A DNA stretch of 64,000 bases, taken from the NCBI GenBank assembly GCA_900316505.1, contig ONDH01000027.1:1-64000 (forward strand), written 5' to 3'. The notes beneath the pieces are model-generated. The model had not been told where the DNA came from. It ran no database searches and saw only the letters and a program-made list of their open reading frames with translations. The translations under genes were made by a program, and so were the position numbers. Of the stretch, positions 8,321 to 16,528 are shown piece by piece; position 1 is the stretch's first letter; every line of letters begins with the position of its first letter. Source of the stretch: an uncultured Prevotellaceae bacterium (GTDB lineage Bacteria > Bacteroidota > Bacteroidia > Bacteroidales > Bacteroidaceae).

Positions 8321-8371
8321 GGGATTATTTCTGATAAATGAAAAGAAAACTTGAAAAAATGAGTGAAGAAC

Positions 8372-8478
8372 TTTGGTCTTTCTCTCACTTAATCGTAACG
8401 TTGGCTACGCCGAAGTTACTCACGTTCGGAAAAACTCAAATAAATTTGGTTTTTCTCTCACTTAATCGTAACTTTGCA
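8372..8478 (+). promoter_or_regulatory. thyA promoter containing a duplicated segment with a 45-bp insert
   Basis: The working -7 box is TAACTTTGCA at 8469-8478. About 27 bp upstream sequence ending CTCACTTAATCGTAAC occurs twice, ending near 8402 and 8472, with an insert starting GTTGGCTACGCCGAAG between the copies. The upstream copy reads TAACGTTG, a broken -7 box. A related insert with the same kind of flanking duplication sits at the cobalamin riboswitch promoter. Confidence 0.75.
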
Positions 8479-8500
8479 GTCAAATCAAAAAGACAACATC

Positions 8501-9295
8501 ATGAAACCATATCTTGACTTGCTCGACCGCATCTTGAAGGAGGGCGTGCAGAAGGGCGACCGCACAGGAACAGGCACCATTTCGGTGTTTGGCAATCAGA
8601 TGCGATTCAATTTGCAGGAAGGCTTTCCACTGCTGACTACGAAGAAGTTGCATCTAAAATCTATTATCTACGAACTACTGTGGTTCTTGCAGGGCAACAC
8701 GAATGCAAAGTGGCTGCAAGATCGTGGTGTGCGCATCTGGAATGAATGGGCTGACGAAGACGGTAACCTCGGACATATCTACGGTTATCAGTGGCGCAGC
8801 TGGCCCGACTATAACGGTGGGCATATAGACCAAATCAGCGACGTGATTGAGCAAATCAAGAACAATCCCAACTCACGCCGACTGATTGTGTCGGCATGGA
8901 ACGTGGCAGACTTGGGAAACATGAACTTGCCACCCTGCCACATTCTCTTCCAGTTTTACGTAGCAGACGGGAAACTGAGTTGCCAGCTCTATCAGCGGAG
9001 TGCAGACACCTTCCTCGGTGTGCCGTTCAACATCGCATCGTATGCACTGCTGACCATGATGGTGGCACAGGTGTGTGACTTGCAACCAGGCGATTTCGTC
9101 TATACAACAGGCGATACGCACCTGTATCTCGACCACATCGAACAGGCAAAGTTGCAACTGACACGTGAGCCTCGCCCATTACCGAAGATGAAGATTAACC
9201 CGAACGTGAAGAACATCTTCGACTTCCAGTACGAGGACTTCGAACTCACGGATTACGACCCACACCCACACATCAAGGCAACCGTTTCCGTATAA
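8501..9295 (+). CDS. thyA: Thymidylate synthase
   Basis: 264 residues, the same length as E. coli ThyA, starting at ATG 8501. Converts dUMP to dTMP with methylene-tetrahydrofolate in the cytoplasm. Key motifs are present: the phosphate-binding RTGTG near the N-terminus, [12 protein letters not shown] with the nucleophilic Cys about residue 146, [20 protein letters not shown] and the C-terminal [10 protein letters not shown]. An in-frame Met nine codons upstream lies inside the promoter and is not used. The neighbour folA regenerates the tetrahydrofolate that ThyA oxidises, so the pair forms one dTMP cycle. Confidence 0.97.
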   Translation: MKPYLDLLDRILKEGVQKGDRTGTGTISVFGNQMRFNLQEGFPLLTTKKLHLKSIIYELLWFLQGNTNAKWLQDRGVRIWNEWADEDGNLGHIYGYQWRSWPDYNGGHIDQISDVIEQIKNNPNSRRLIVSAWNVADLGNMNLPPCHILFQFYVADGKLSCQLYQRSADTFLGVPFNIASYALLTMMVAQVCDLQPGDFVYTTGDTHLYLDHIEQAKLQLTREPRPLPKMKINPNVKNIFDFQYEDFELTDYDPHPHIKATVSV

Positions 9296-9307
9296 CTTAA
9301 TAATTTA

Positions 9308-9421
9308 TTGCGGCAAGCCGCCGAAAGAAAAATAGGTAAAAACAAGGAAAAATAAATAAAAATCATTTTTTTATATCTTTACTTGTTTTTTTATATTTTT
9401 CCTTCGGCGCCAACGGCGCAA
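9308..9421. repeat. Long imperfect inverted repeat (MITE-like) between thyA and folA
   Basis: The left half runs from TTGCGGCAAGCCGCCG through an A-rich arm. The right half is its imperfect reverse complement, ending GGCGCCAACGGCGCAA. Arms of about 50 bp surround a centre near 9362. The GC-rich ends with an AT-rich stem resemble a miniature palindromic element; no ORF inside. Confidence 0.6.
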
Positions 9422-9442
9422 CTTTCACTTTTCACTTCTAAG

Positions 9443-9940
9443 ATGTTATCCATCATTGTAGCAATAGCAGAGAACAGGGCGATTGGTTTTGAGAACAAAC
9501 TGATATATTGGTTGCCCAATGATTTGAAACGCTTCAAGGCACTGACCACTGGCAACACCATCATCATGGGCAGACGCACATTTGAGAGTTTGCCAAAGGG
9601 TGCATTGCCCAACCGCAGAAACATTGTGTTGTCACGCAGGGGCAAGGCTGAGGATTTCCCTGGTGCTGACCTCTACTCCACCCTGGACGAAGCATTGGCC
9701 TCGTGTGAAGGAGAAGTATATATCATTGGTGGGGCATCGGTGTATAAACAGGCTTTGCCCAAGGCTGACCGTCTGTGCCTGACTTACATTTATGACACGC
9801 CTGCGAAGGCAGACACCTTCTTTCCTGAAATAGATGAAAGCAAATGGGTGGAAACCTTCAGAGAGGAACATGAGGCGGATGAGAAGCATGCTTACCGGTA
9901 TGCGTTTGTGGATTTGGAGAGGAAAACAGTTGACAATTGA
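9443..9940 (+). CDS. folA: Dihydrofolate reductase
   Basis: 165 residues, normal for bacterial DHFR, starting at ATG 9443. NADPH-dependent reduction of dihydrofolate to tetrahydrofolate. Diagnostic parts: SIIVAIAENRAIGFENKLIY with the N-terminal strand and Met20-type loop, LPNDLKRFKALT with the catalytic acidic Asp, the NADPH motif GNTIIMGRRTFESLP, and EVYIIGGASVY in the C-terminal half. Adjacent to thyA in the usual order. rsmF starts 9 bp after its stop, so the two are probably cotranscribed. Short TTGACA-type heptamers overlap its last codons. Confidence 0.96.
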   Translation: MLSIIVAIAENRAIGFENKLIYWLPNDLKRFKALTTGNTIIMGRRTFESLPKGALPNRRNIVLSRRGKAEDFPGADLYSTLDEALASCEGEVYIIGGASVYKQALPKADRLCLTYIYDTPAKADTFFPEIDESKWVETFREEHEADEKHAYRYAFVDLERKTVDN

Positions 9941-9949
9941 CAGTAAAAA

Positions 9950-11350
9950 ATGACGTTACCCGTTGACTTCGAGCGAACGATGACTCATTTCCTCGGCAAA
10001 GAAGAGTACACTCAACTTGCCGAGGCTCTTGCTTTACCAGCACCCACCAGCATCAGGATCAATAAGCAGAAAGAGACCATCTCTGCCCTCAATTGTCAAC
10101 TCTCAACTGTCAATTGTCAACTCTCAACTGTCAATTGTCAATTGTCAACTGTCAATTCTCAACTCTCCCCCGTCCCCTGGTGTCCCGATGGTTTCTACCT
10201 TTCCGAGCGTCCATCCTTCACCCTTGACCCTTTGTTTCATGCTGGTTGCTACTATGTGCAGGAGGCATCTTCAATGTTCCTATCGCATGTGTTGAGGGAG
10301 TATGTGAAGGAGCCTGTGGTGGCATTGGACATGTGTGCTGCCCCTGGAGGGAAATCGACGCTGGCTTTATCGGAGTTGCCGGAAGGTTCGTTGCTGATCG
10401 CCAATGAAGTGGTACGGCAAAGAGCAAACATTTTGGCAGAGAACATCATCAAGTGGGGAAATCCGAATTGCATTGTCACCAACAACTATGCCGAAGATTT
10501 TGAGGCATTTAGCAATGTGTTCGACCTCATCATCTGCGATGCACCATGTTCGGGTGAAGGTATGTTCCGAAAAGACCCTACCAGCATAGAGGAGTGGAGC
10601 CTTGCGAATGTGGACACCTGTTGGCGACGTCAACGAGACATTGTGCAGAACATTTGGCACACACTGAAGGAAGGTGGCATCTTCATCTACAGCACTTGCA
10701 CCTACAACCCCTTGGAGGACGAGGAGAACGTGGCGTGGATTGCCAAAACCCTTGGAGCAGAAGTGCTATCATGCCAACCCCTTCCTGAATGGGGATTGAC
10801 GGAGAAGAGCACCCATTTCTATCCGCATCGGATAAAGGGTGAAGGCTTCTTCATCAGCGTGCTCAGAAAAACATCTGAAGTGGAAAGACGGAGAAGGGGT
10901 AAGGAAGAAAAGAAGGGAAAACAGAACACAGCCATCCCCAAGGAGCTGAAAGGATGGCTGTCAGAAGGAGAGCACTTCACCATCATGGAGACCAACGAGA
11001 CTTTCCTCGCCTTCCCCACAGCACATCTGAACATCTATCAACAAGCCAAGCGCTCGCTGAAAGTCATCCATGCCGGCATAGAGCTCGCCATCAGCAAAGG
11101 AAAGAACTTGCAACCCAGTCAAAGCCTCGCGATGAGTAACAATCTCAACAAAAAGGCTTTTCCAACAGTAGAGGTGGATGAACAACAAGCCATTGCCTAT
11201 CTACGCACGGAAGCATTGCAACTGCCTTCCGACACGCCTAAAGGCTATGTGCTCATCACCTATCAGGGGCATCCGTTGGGCTTTGCCAAGAACATCGGGA
11301 ACAGGGCAAACAACCTCTATCCGGCTGAATGGAGAATCAGAAAGAAATGA
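9950..11350 (+). CDS. rsmF: RsmF/NOP2-Sun type 16S rRNA m5C methyltransferase with heptamer-repeat insert
   Basis: 466 residues. SAM-dependent cytosine-5 methyltransferase acting on 16S rRNA. Evidence: SAM-binding CAAPGGKSTLALSELP, the catalytic-loop DAPCSGEGMFRKDP with one Cys, YSTCTYNPLEDEENV with the second, and a C-terminal RNA-binding region (about 350-466) ending GHPLGFAKNIGNRANNLYP. Oddity: residues about 45-72 are a run of the seven-residue unit NCQLSTV, encoded by eleven DNA heptamers at 10089-10165. It lies in the N-terminal domain before the SAM fold, so activity may be unaffected. Follows folA after 9 bp. Confidence 0.92.
   Translation: MTLPVDFERTMTHFLGKEEYTQLAEALALPAPTSIRINKQKETISALNCQLSTVNCQLSTVNCQLSTVNSQLSPVPWCPDGFYLSERPSFTLDPLFHAGCYYVQEASSMFLSHVLREYVKEPVVALDMCAAPGGKSTLALSELPEGSLLIANEVVRQRANILAENIIKWGNPNCIVTNNYAEDFEAFSNVFDLIICDAPCSGEGMFRKDPTSIEEWSLANVDTCWRRQRDIVQNIWHTLKEGGIFIYSTCTYNPLEDEENVAWIAKTLGAEVLSCQPLPEWGLTEKSTHFYPHRIKGEGFFISVLRKTSEVERRRRGKEEKKGKQNTAIPKELKGWLSEGEHFTIMETNETFLAFPTAHLNIYQQAKRSLKVIHAGIELAISKGKNLQPSQSLAMSNNLNKKAFPTVEVDEQQAIAYLRTEALQLPSDTPKGYVLITYQGHPLGFAKNIGNRANNLYPAEWRIRKK
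10089..10165 (+). repeat. Eleven TCAAYTS heptamers inside rsmF
   Basis: Eleven consecutive heptamers of the forms TCAATTG, TCAACTC, TCAACTG and TCAATTC (77 bp). Three heptamers make 21 bp, so the protein shows a seven-residue repeat. Confidence 0.95.
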
Positions 11351-11432
11351 AAGAATAAAAGAATGAAAAATGAAATAATCTTGTTTTTGTACGTTTTTCA
11401 TTTCCTCATTTTTTCATTTCCTCATTTTTTCT

Positions 11433-11440
11433 TATCTTTG
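11433..11440 (+). promoter_or_regulatory. -7 box of the 11469 gene
   Basis: TATCTTTG, followed by a 28-bp leader to the start codon. It is preceded by repeated TTTTTCATTTCCTCA units. Confidence 0.65.
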
Positions 11441-11468
11441 CACACGGAAAACAAAAGCAACAACACAA

Positions 11469-12044
11469 ATGAATTTATACGTTAGATATTTCGACCACGA
11501 ATATTTGGCAAAGTCTGTGGACGACGCCTTGGATTTTCTCCGTTCCATACCAGAAATCAAGGTGGAAAGCAATGCTGCCAGCCGCATCACCACTTTTCTC
11601 AACTCATCCAACCTCTACCCTTTCCGTTTGAAGGTGAGCTATTCCAACTATGTGCTTTTCTTGAAGACCGAGGCTGAAGACTTGGAGCAGTTCAAGGAAG
11701 AAGAAGCCATGCGCAAGGAGCAGAAGCTGGAACGTGTCAGTTCGATGGCTGAACGCAAGAAGACCATCCTTGACGCCCTCAATGAAGAGAAAATCGGATG
11801 GTGGGAAGCAGGACTCACTTTCAAGCGCGTGCTCATCATTCCCGAGACAGGCAAGTGCAAATATGTGGACACGCCCTTCCGTGCGCGTCTCAAAGCTGTC
11901 AGCGCCATTGATGCCTACAACCGCATTATCGACCACTTGAAGAGCCGTCCTGAGATTGACCCACGTTCTCAGTTCCCATCTGCCAAGAGCGACAAGTTCG
12001 AATATCTGTTCATTGGTGAAGAAAACGAAGAAGCAGAAGCTTAG
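11469..12044 (+). CDS. Conserved hypothetical protein
   Basis: 191 residues, soluble, with no signal peptide. Residues 1-75 form a mixed alpha/beta segment (YVRYFDHEYLAKSVDDALDF). A charged coiled-coil-like stretch (about 75-105, EEEAMRKEQKLERVSSMAER) follows, then a compact C-terminal part with FKRVLIIPETGKCKYVDTPF. I do not recognise a characterised family. Has its own promoter and meets the convergent PorE-like gene with a 4-bp overlap of the stop codons. Confidence 0.75.
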   Translation: MNLYVRYFDHEYLAKSVDDALDFLRSIPEIKVESNAASRITTFLNSSNLYPFRLKVSYSNYVLFLKTEAEDLEQFKEEEAMRKEQKLERVSSMAERKKTILDALNEEKIGWWEAGLTFKRVLIIPETGKCKYVDTPFRARLKAVSAIDAYNRIIDHLKSRPEIDPRSQFPSAKSDKFEYLFIGEENEEAEA

Positions 12045-14134
12045 AAGATAAAGTTTTCCTCTTCTGCAGCTTCTTCCTTACGTTTGGCAGCAGCCTTACG
12101 CTCTTCCTCTTCTGGCTTATATTCATTGAGCGTTGTGCCGTAAGTGGTGCGAAGCACACGGAACTCTGTACGTCTGTTAAGGGCATTCAGCACTTCCTGC
12201 TCATCCTTATCCTTAACGCGTAAGATATAGTTTTCGGTCAAAGTATCATTCACTTGCACCTCCACTTTCGGTTCACCAGCAAGAAGGGTTTCTGCCAGTT
12301 TTTTCGTAATAATCTTTGGACGTGACTCACCATAGCCCACAGCTGTGAGTCGGTCTTTGGCTACACCATGCTGGATAAGGTAGCGCACCACTGACTCTGC
12401 ACGGCGTTGAGAGAGTCGTTGGTTGTAATCGTCATTGCCTCGATAGTCACAGTGAGCGGAAAGTTCAATGGTGATGTTCGGGTTCTCATTCATCATACCC
12501 ACCAATTGGTCAAGTGCCTCTGTCGATTCGGGCGTGAGGTCTGCACGGTCAAACTCATAGAAGATGTTGTCGATGAGCACCGGCACATTGATGGGTGGCA
12601 GAGGAAACTGTAATGTGTATTCGTGGCTTTCCTCCTCATCTTCAGGCTGCACGCGTATTTCATTCTTTACATTCAGGTAACCCTTGCAAGTGCCCAACAG
12701 CACATAATCCACACCGGGCTTGAGCACCTGTGTGAAGGAACCATCACCCTTCACAGAGAGTTTCAGGTTCGTACCATCGTTGCCCACCATATACACAAGG
12801 GCTTCAGGCAGTTCATAGCCATCCTTCTCATACACCCACCCTGTCACCGTCTGCAGGATTTCAGGGCATTCGAACGAGAAGATGTGTTCCCAACCCTTAC
12901 CGTCATTGCGTGAAGAGCTGAAAAAGCCACGATTGTGCACCCCTTCAAACGTCATGCCGAAATCGTCGGCAGGTGAATTCAGCGGATATTGCTGATTCTC
13001 CACAATGGTGCCACGGATAGAGTCTTCATGCGCGATGAAGATGTCCAAACCACCCATGCCCGGATGTCCGTCAGAAGAGAAGTAAAGGTCACCATTGGGA
13101 CGGAACGAAGGGAACATCTCATCGCCAGCGGTGTTGATAGGACGTCCCAAATTTTCCATACCACCAAAACCACTGCTGAGAATACGTGTGCGCCAGATGT
13201 CCAAACCGCCTTCACCTCCCTCAGCATCGCTGACAAAGTAAAGCCATTCTCCATCGGGGCTTACCGCCGGATGGGCATAAGAAGTGAGTGTGTCACGAGA
13301 GATGACACACTTGGTCGCTTTGCCCCATGAAGCATCACTGCGCTGCGATTGCCATATCTCTGCAAAACGCGGATAGTCAGGGTCGCTGCTGCAACGGGTG
13401 AAATACATCGTCTTGCCGTCAGGACTCAAACATGGTGCACCTTCGTCATACTCCGTGTTCACATCTCCCTCCAGCACATTCACAGCCTGCCATTTGCCCT
13501 GCTCATTCTTTCGCGAGAAGAAGAGGTCACCAAACTTCAAGCCCGTCACCCCCGAGACATCCTCACCAGACGCCTCCTTGCGTGTAGAAGAAAGCACCAG
13601 CTGGTCGGCATCGTCACCCACCAGCATCGGGCTGTAATCAGAACGGCGAGAATTAAACACCGTCTCCTTCTTTATCTTATACTGATTGGGCTTTGCTTTC
13701 CATTGAGGACCCAACTCACACGACAGCAATCCGCTGCGTGCCAGTTCGTTGCCAGGTTCAAACTCTAAGAACTGATTAAAGTTCTGCGCAGCCTGCTTAT
13801 ACTGTCCCGCCTTCAACTGCTGACGAGCCAAGTGCAGATAAACCGTGCTGTCCGGAATGTTATATCGGATGGCATTCGTATAAGCTGCCATTGCCTTCTG
13901 CGTATAGCCAATGTGGCGGTAACACTCGCCCATCATGAACGCACGCACCGCCCGCTTCGCCTTCTCCTTTGGCGCACATCGGGAATACGACTTCTTATAG
14001 TTGATGCTTGCCGCATAGTATTCACCTATCGCATAACTCTGCTCCGCCTTTTTGAACGCGACGCCCTCGTTACTGCACGCCACCAACACCAAAGCCGCTA
14101 TATATATAATTATGTGGGAAATCTTCCGTTCCAT
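12041..14134 (-). CDS. PorE-like outer-membrane lipoprotein (TPR, WD40-like propeller, CRD, OmpA domain)
   Basis: 697 residues. The signal ends in lipobox LVAC (Cys about 20). Domain order: TPR-like helices (about 22-130, including AIGEYYAASINYKKSYSR), PD40/WD40-like propeller strands (about 160-410, with repeats such as YAHPAVSPDGEWLYFVSD and GDEMFPSFRPNGDLYFSSDG), a carboxypeptidase-regulatory-like domain (about 425-495), and an OmpA-like peptidoglycan-binding domain (about 525-625, ELSAHCDYRGNDDYNQRLSQ then RAESVVRYL). This order and length match PorE of the type IX secretion system (family knowledge), a periplasmic link between outer membrane and peptidoglycan. Other OmpA/PD40 proteins remain possible. 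Confidence 0.8.
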   Translation of the reverse strand: MERKISHIIIYIAALVLVACSNEGVAFKKAEQSYAIGEYYAASINYKKSYSRCAPKEKAKRAVRAFMMGECYRHIGYTQKAMAAYTNAIRYNIPDSTVYLHLARQQLKAGQYKQAAQNFNQFLEFEPGNELARSGLLSCELGPQWKAKPNQYKIKKETVFNSRRSDYSPMLVGDDADQLVLSSTRKEASGEDVSGVTGLKFGDLFFSRKNEQGKWQAVNVLEGDVNTEYDEGAPCLSPDGKTMYFTRCSSDPDYPRFAEIWQSQRSDASWGKATKCVISRDTLTSYAHPAVSPDGEWLYFVSDAEGGEGGLDIWRTRILSSGFGGMENLGRPINTAGDEMFPSFRPNGDLYFSSDGHPGMGGLDIFIAHEDSIRGTIVENQQYPLNSPADDFGMTFEGVHNRGFFSSSRNDGKGWEHIFSFECPEILQTVTGWVYEKDGYELPEALVYMVGNDGTNLKLSVKGDGSFTQVLKPGVDYVLLGTCKGYLNVKNEIRVQPEDEEESHEYTLQFPLPPINVPVLIDNIFYEFDRADLTPESTEALDQLVGMMNENPNITIELSAHCDYRGNDDYNQRLSQRRAESVVRYLIQHGVAKDRLTAVGYGESRPKIITKKLAETLLAGEPKVEVQVNDTLTENYILRVKDKDEQEVLNALNRRTEFRVLRTTYGTTLNEYKPEEEERKAAAKRKEEAAEEENFIF

Positions 14135-14237
14135 ACTTTTAGAAACGAAAAAAAGTAGTTAATATTGTATGGAACCATCTTTTTGTTAACGGAGGTTAAA
14201 TAGTCCAAAAGATTTGGTGAGTAAGAATTAAAAGGAT

Positions 14238-14245
14238 TACCTTTG
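14238..14245 (+). promoter_or_regulatory. -7 box of the ABC-transporter operon
   Basis: TACCTTTG, 41 bp before the start at 14286; the operator-like inverted repeat begins 3 bp downstream. Confidence 0.7.
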
Positions 14246-14247
14246 CA

Positions 14248-14269
14248 GTGTCATACTTACTTACGACAC
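14248..14269 (+). promoter_or_regulatory. Candidate operator for the GntR regulator
   Basis: Inverted repeat GTGTC at 14248-14252 and GACAC at 14265-14269, inner bases also partly symmetric (ATAC...TTAC). It sits at the expected transcription start of the operon that encodes a GntR/YtrA-type regulator, so autoregulation is plausible. Confidence 0.45.
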
Positions 14270-14285
14270 CAAAACACAATGTTTT

Positions 14286-15122
14286 ATGATTGATATACAG
14301 AGGATTAAATTCGGCTATAAAGATAATAGCCCAAAAGTTTTTGAAGACTTTAGTCTCCGATTGGAGCAGAACAATGTGTATGGACTGCTCGGTGAGAACG
14401 GAACGGGCAAATCAACCCTGCTCTACCTGTTGATGGGATTGCTGCGCCCCTGTGAAGGACAAATCACAGTGGATGGCACCAATGTGAGCTGCCGCAAACG
14501 GCAAACCTTGCAGCAGATGTACATCGTCCCTGAAGAGTTCGACCTGCCAGCAATGCGGTTCACAGAATATGTGGAAACCTATCGTCCTTTCTATCCAGCC
14601 TTCAGCGATGACGTCCTGCACCGATGCGTGGAAGAGTTCAAATTGCCGCAGGACGTGAAGCTCAATACCCTCTCGATGGGCAACAAGAAGAAGGCCTTGA
14701 TGAGTTTCGCCCTTGCCACCAACGTACACTACCTCTTCATGGACGAGCCGACCAACGGACTCGACCTGCCCTCCAAGAAGCAGTTCCGCAAGGTCATCGC
14801 CACTACCATGACCGAAGAGCGCACCCTCATCATCGCCACCCATCAGCTGCACGATGTGGAGGCTCTGCTCGACCACGTGCTCATCCTGCAAGGCTCAAAG
14901 CTCCTGCTGAATGCATCAGTGGCTGACCTCTGCGAGCAGTACACCTTCGACGTCCGCTCCAACGATGCCCTTACTGACGATGTGCTCTACAGCGAACGAA
15001 CCCCGCAGGGCAATGCCACCCTCTCCTTCCGTCAGCCCGACGACGAAGAGACACCGCTCAACCTCGAACTCCTCTTCAATGCGGCGCACAAGATTTCCTT
15101 AACAGCAAACTCCCCCGATTGA
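14286..15122 (+). CDS. ABC transporter ATP-binding protein
   Basis: 278 residues. Cytoplasmic ATPase: Walker A GENGTGKST (about 37-45), Q-loop region, a signature variant LSMGNKKK, Walker B YLFMDEPTNGLD and the H-loop ATHQLHD. The C-terminal 60 residues are an extension seen in exporter ATPases of the YtrB/CcmA type. The signature departs from LSGGQ in the way common to this group. First gene of a three-gene operon with a permease (39-bp gap) and a GntR/YtrA regulator, the layout of Ytr-type exporters responding to cell-envelope stress in Firmicutes; the substrate here is unknown. Confidence 0.9.
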   Translation: MIDIQRIKFGYKDNSPKVFEDFSLRLEQNNVYGLLGENGTGKSTLLYLLMGLLRPCEGQITVDGTNVSCRKRQTLQQMYIVPEEFDLPAMRFTEYVETYRPFYPAFSDDVLHRCVEEFKLPQDVKLNTLSMGNKKKALMSFALATNVHYLFMDEPTNGLDLPSKKQFRKVIATTMTEERTLIIATHQLHDVEALLDHVLILQGSKLLLNASVADLCEQYTFDVRSNDALTDDVLYSERTPQGNATLSFRQPDDEETPLNLELLFNAAHKISLTANSPD

Positions 15123-15161
15123 AACATCCAACATAAGTGAAACATCTAACATAAAAGACTT

Positions 15162-15968
15162 ATGAACACCATCTCCAATATCCTCCAACTCTGGCGCTTC
15201 TACTGGCGCACAGAAAAGAAGACTTATCTGCGCATCTTCCTCATCTGCTTCGCCATCTACATCGTCAAGACCACCGTCTTCGACTTCATCCTCATGCGCA
15301 TATCCTCCGAGGCCTACACCTACTCCCACACTGCCCTCTTCTATCAGATGTATTCCATCGGCACCCTCGTCCTCATGTCCTACCTCTTCGATGCCGTCCA
15401 TCACAAGCAGCGCGCAATCTCCTACCTCAGTCTCCCAGCCAGCAACCTCGAGAAGTTTCTCTCGCGTTTCATCATGGGCGTCGTCGGAGTGCCCATCCTG
15501 CTCAACGTAGCCCTTTTTGCCGGCTCCATTGTCGTCACCCTCGTCCTCGGAGCGATGGATTTCTTGGCTGGCAACCAGCCCGCATGGATGCGGATTTTCG
15601 ATTATTATAATCATCATCCCGATATGGCGGCGACATACGATTTCTTCGGTGCAATGCCCCTCAGCATGTTCCTCAACATCCTCTTCTGGCGAAACATGAT
15701 GGTTCTGGCCTTCTTCTCCTTCTTCATCTGGTTCGGCACCGCCTTCCGTCGGGCAGGATGGGTCTATGCCATCATCGTCATCTTCGTCCTGCTGGCACTG
15801 TTCATTCTCGTGTTGGAGATCATGGGCATATTGGATGACCCTGCACCACGCTCCTTACGCTTCATCTGGGGCTATGGAGGTCCCCTCCTCTCCATCCTCT
15901 TCACTTACCTCGCCTACCGCTCCTTCTGCCGGGCACAGATAGTCACCCATAAATTCGTCACCCTATGA
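15162..15968 (+). CDS. ABC transporter permease
   Basis: 268 residues with about six hydrophobic segments, for example FLICFAIYIVKTTVFDFIL, VPILLNVALFAGSIVVTLVL and IIVIFVLLALFILVLEIMG, and no ATPase motif. Preceded by its ATPase and overlapping the GntR regulator by 4 bp (ATGA), so translation is probably coupled. Distant from well-known permease families but consistent with ABC-2-type integral membrane subunits. Substrate unknown. Confidence 0.8.
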   Translation: MNTISNILQLWRFYWRTEKKTYLRIFLICFAIYIVKTTVFDFILMRISSEAYTYSHTALFYQMYSIGTLVLMSYLFDAVHHKQRAISYLSLPASNLEKFLSRFIMGVVGVPILLNVALFAGSIVVTLVLGAMDFLAGNQPAWMRIFDYYNHHPDMAATYDFFGAMPLSMFLNILFWRNMMVLAFFSFFIWFGTAFRRAGWVYAIIVIFVLLALFILVLEIMGILDDPAPRSLRFIWGYGGPLLSILFTYLAYRSFCRAQIVTHKFVTL

Positions 15969-16333
15969 TTTACCAGAACGAGAGAGCCATCTACGTGAAG
16001 ATAGCCGACCGCGTGTGCGACGACATCCTCTCCGGCAAGTATCAGGAAGACGAGCGGGTGCCCAGCGTCCGCGAACTGGCTGCCGAGTACGAGGTGAACA
16101 CAAACACCGTCCTGCGCACCTTCGACATCCTGCAACGCGATGAAATCATTTATCAGAAACGCGGCATCGGCGTGTTTGTCTCGCCTGGTGCCCGCCATAA
16201 AATCCGCATCGCCCGCAAACAGGAATTCCGCAAGCACGAATTGCCCGAGTTCCTCCGCCGCCTCCGTTTGCTTGGTTTGACAATTGATGACGTGGTGAAG
16301 GCATGGGAGGAAACACAAGACTCCAAAGGCTGA
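15965..16333 (+). CDS. GntR-family regulator, YtrA subfamily
   Basis: 122 residues. A winged-helix GntR domain fills residues about 10-80: IADRVCDDILSGKYQEDERV, PSVRELAAEYEVNTNTVLRT, then YQKRGIGVFVSPGA for the wing. Only about 40 residues follow, too few for a ligand domain, which is the hallmark of the YtrA subfamily. These proteins usually repress the ABC operon they belong to. The inverted repeat at 14248-14269 next to the operon promoter is a candidate site. Confidence 0.9.
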   Translation: MIYQNERAIYVKIADRVCDDILSGKYQEDERVPSVRELAAEYEVNTNTVLRTFDILQRDEIIYQKRGIGVFVSPGARHKIRIARKQEFRKHELPEFLRRLRLLGLTIDDVVKAWEETQDSKG

Positions 16334-16380
16334 AAAGACACAGCCTCCAAGTCGGTTTTTCCACAACCTCCAAAGGAGTG

Positions 16381-16456
16381 CTTCCACAGCCTCTAAATCG
16401 ACATCGTCGAGGTCGGCAAGTCGATGTCGACGATGTCGATTTAGAGGTTGTGGAAG
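16381..16456. repeat. Near-perfect 30-bp inverted repeat between convergent genes
   Basis: Left arm 16381-16410 and right arm 16427-16456 pair over 30 bp with one mismatch; loop 16 nt. The arms contain CGACATCGTCGA. A further partial copy of the outer arm (CCACAACCTCC) lies at 16361-16371. No T tract follows on either strand, so it is not a typical terminator. Confidence 0.9.
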
Positions 16457-16528
16457 AGCCTAAGAGTAAAAAAAAGAAGGGGAGCAGTGAAAACACACCG
16501 CTTCCCTTCTTGGTGGAATTTGAAATGC

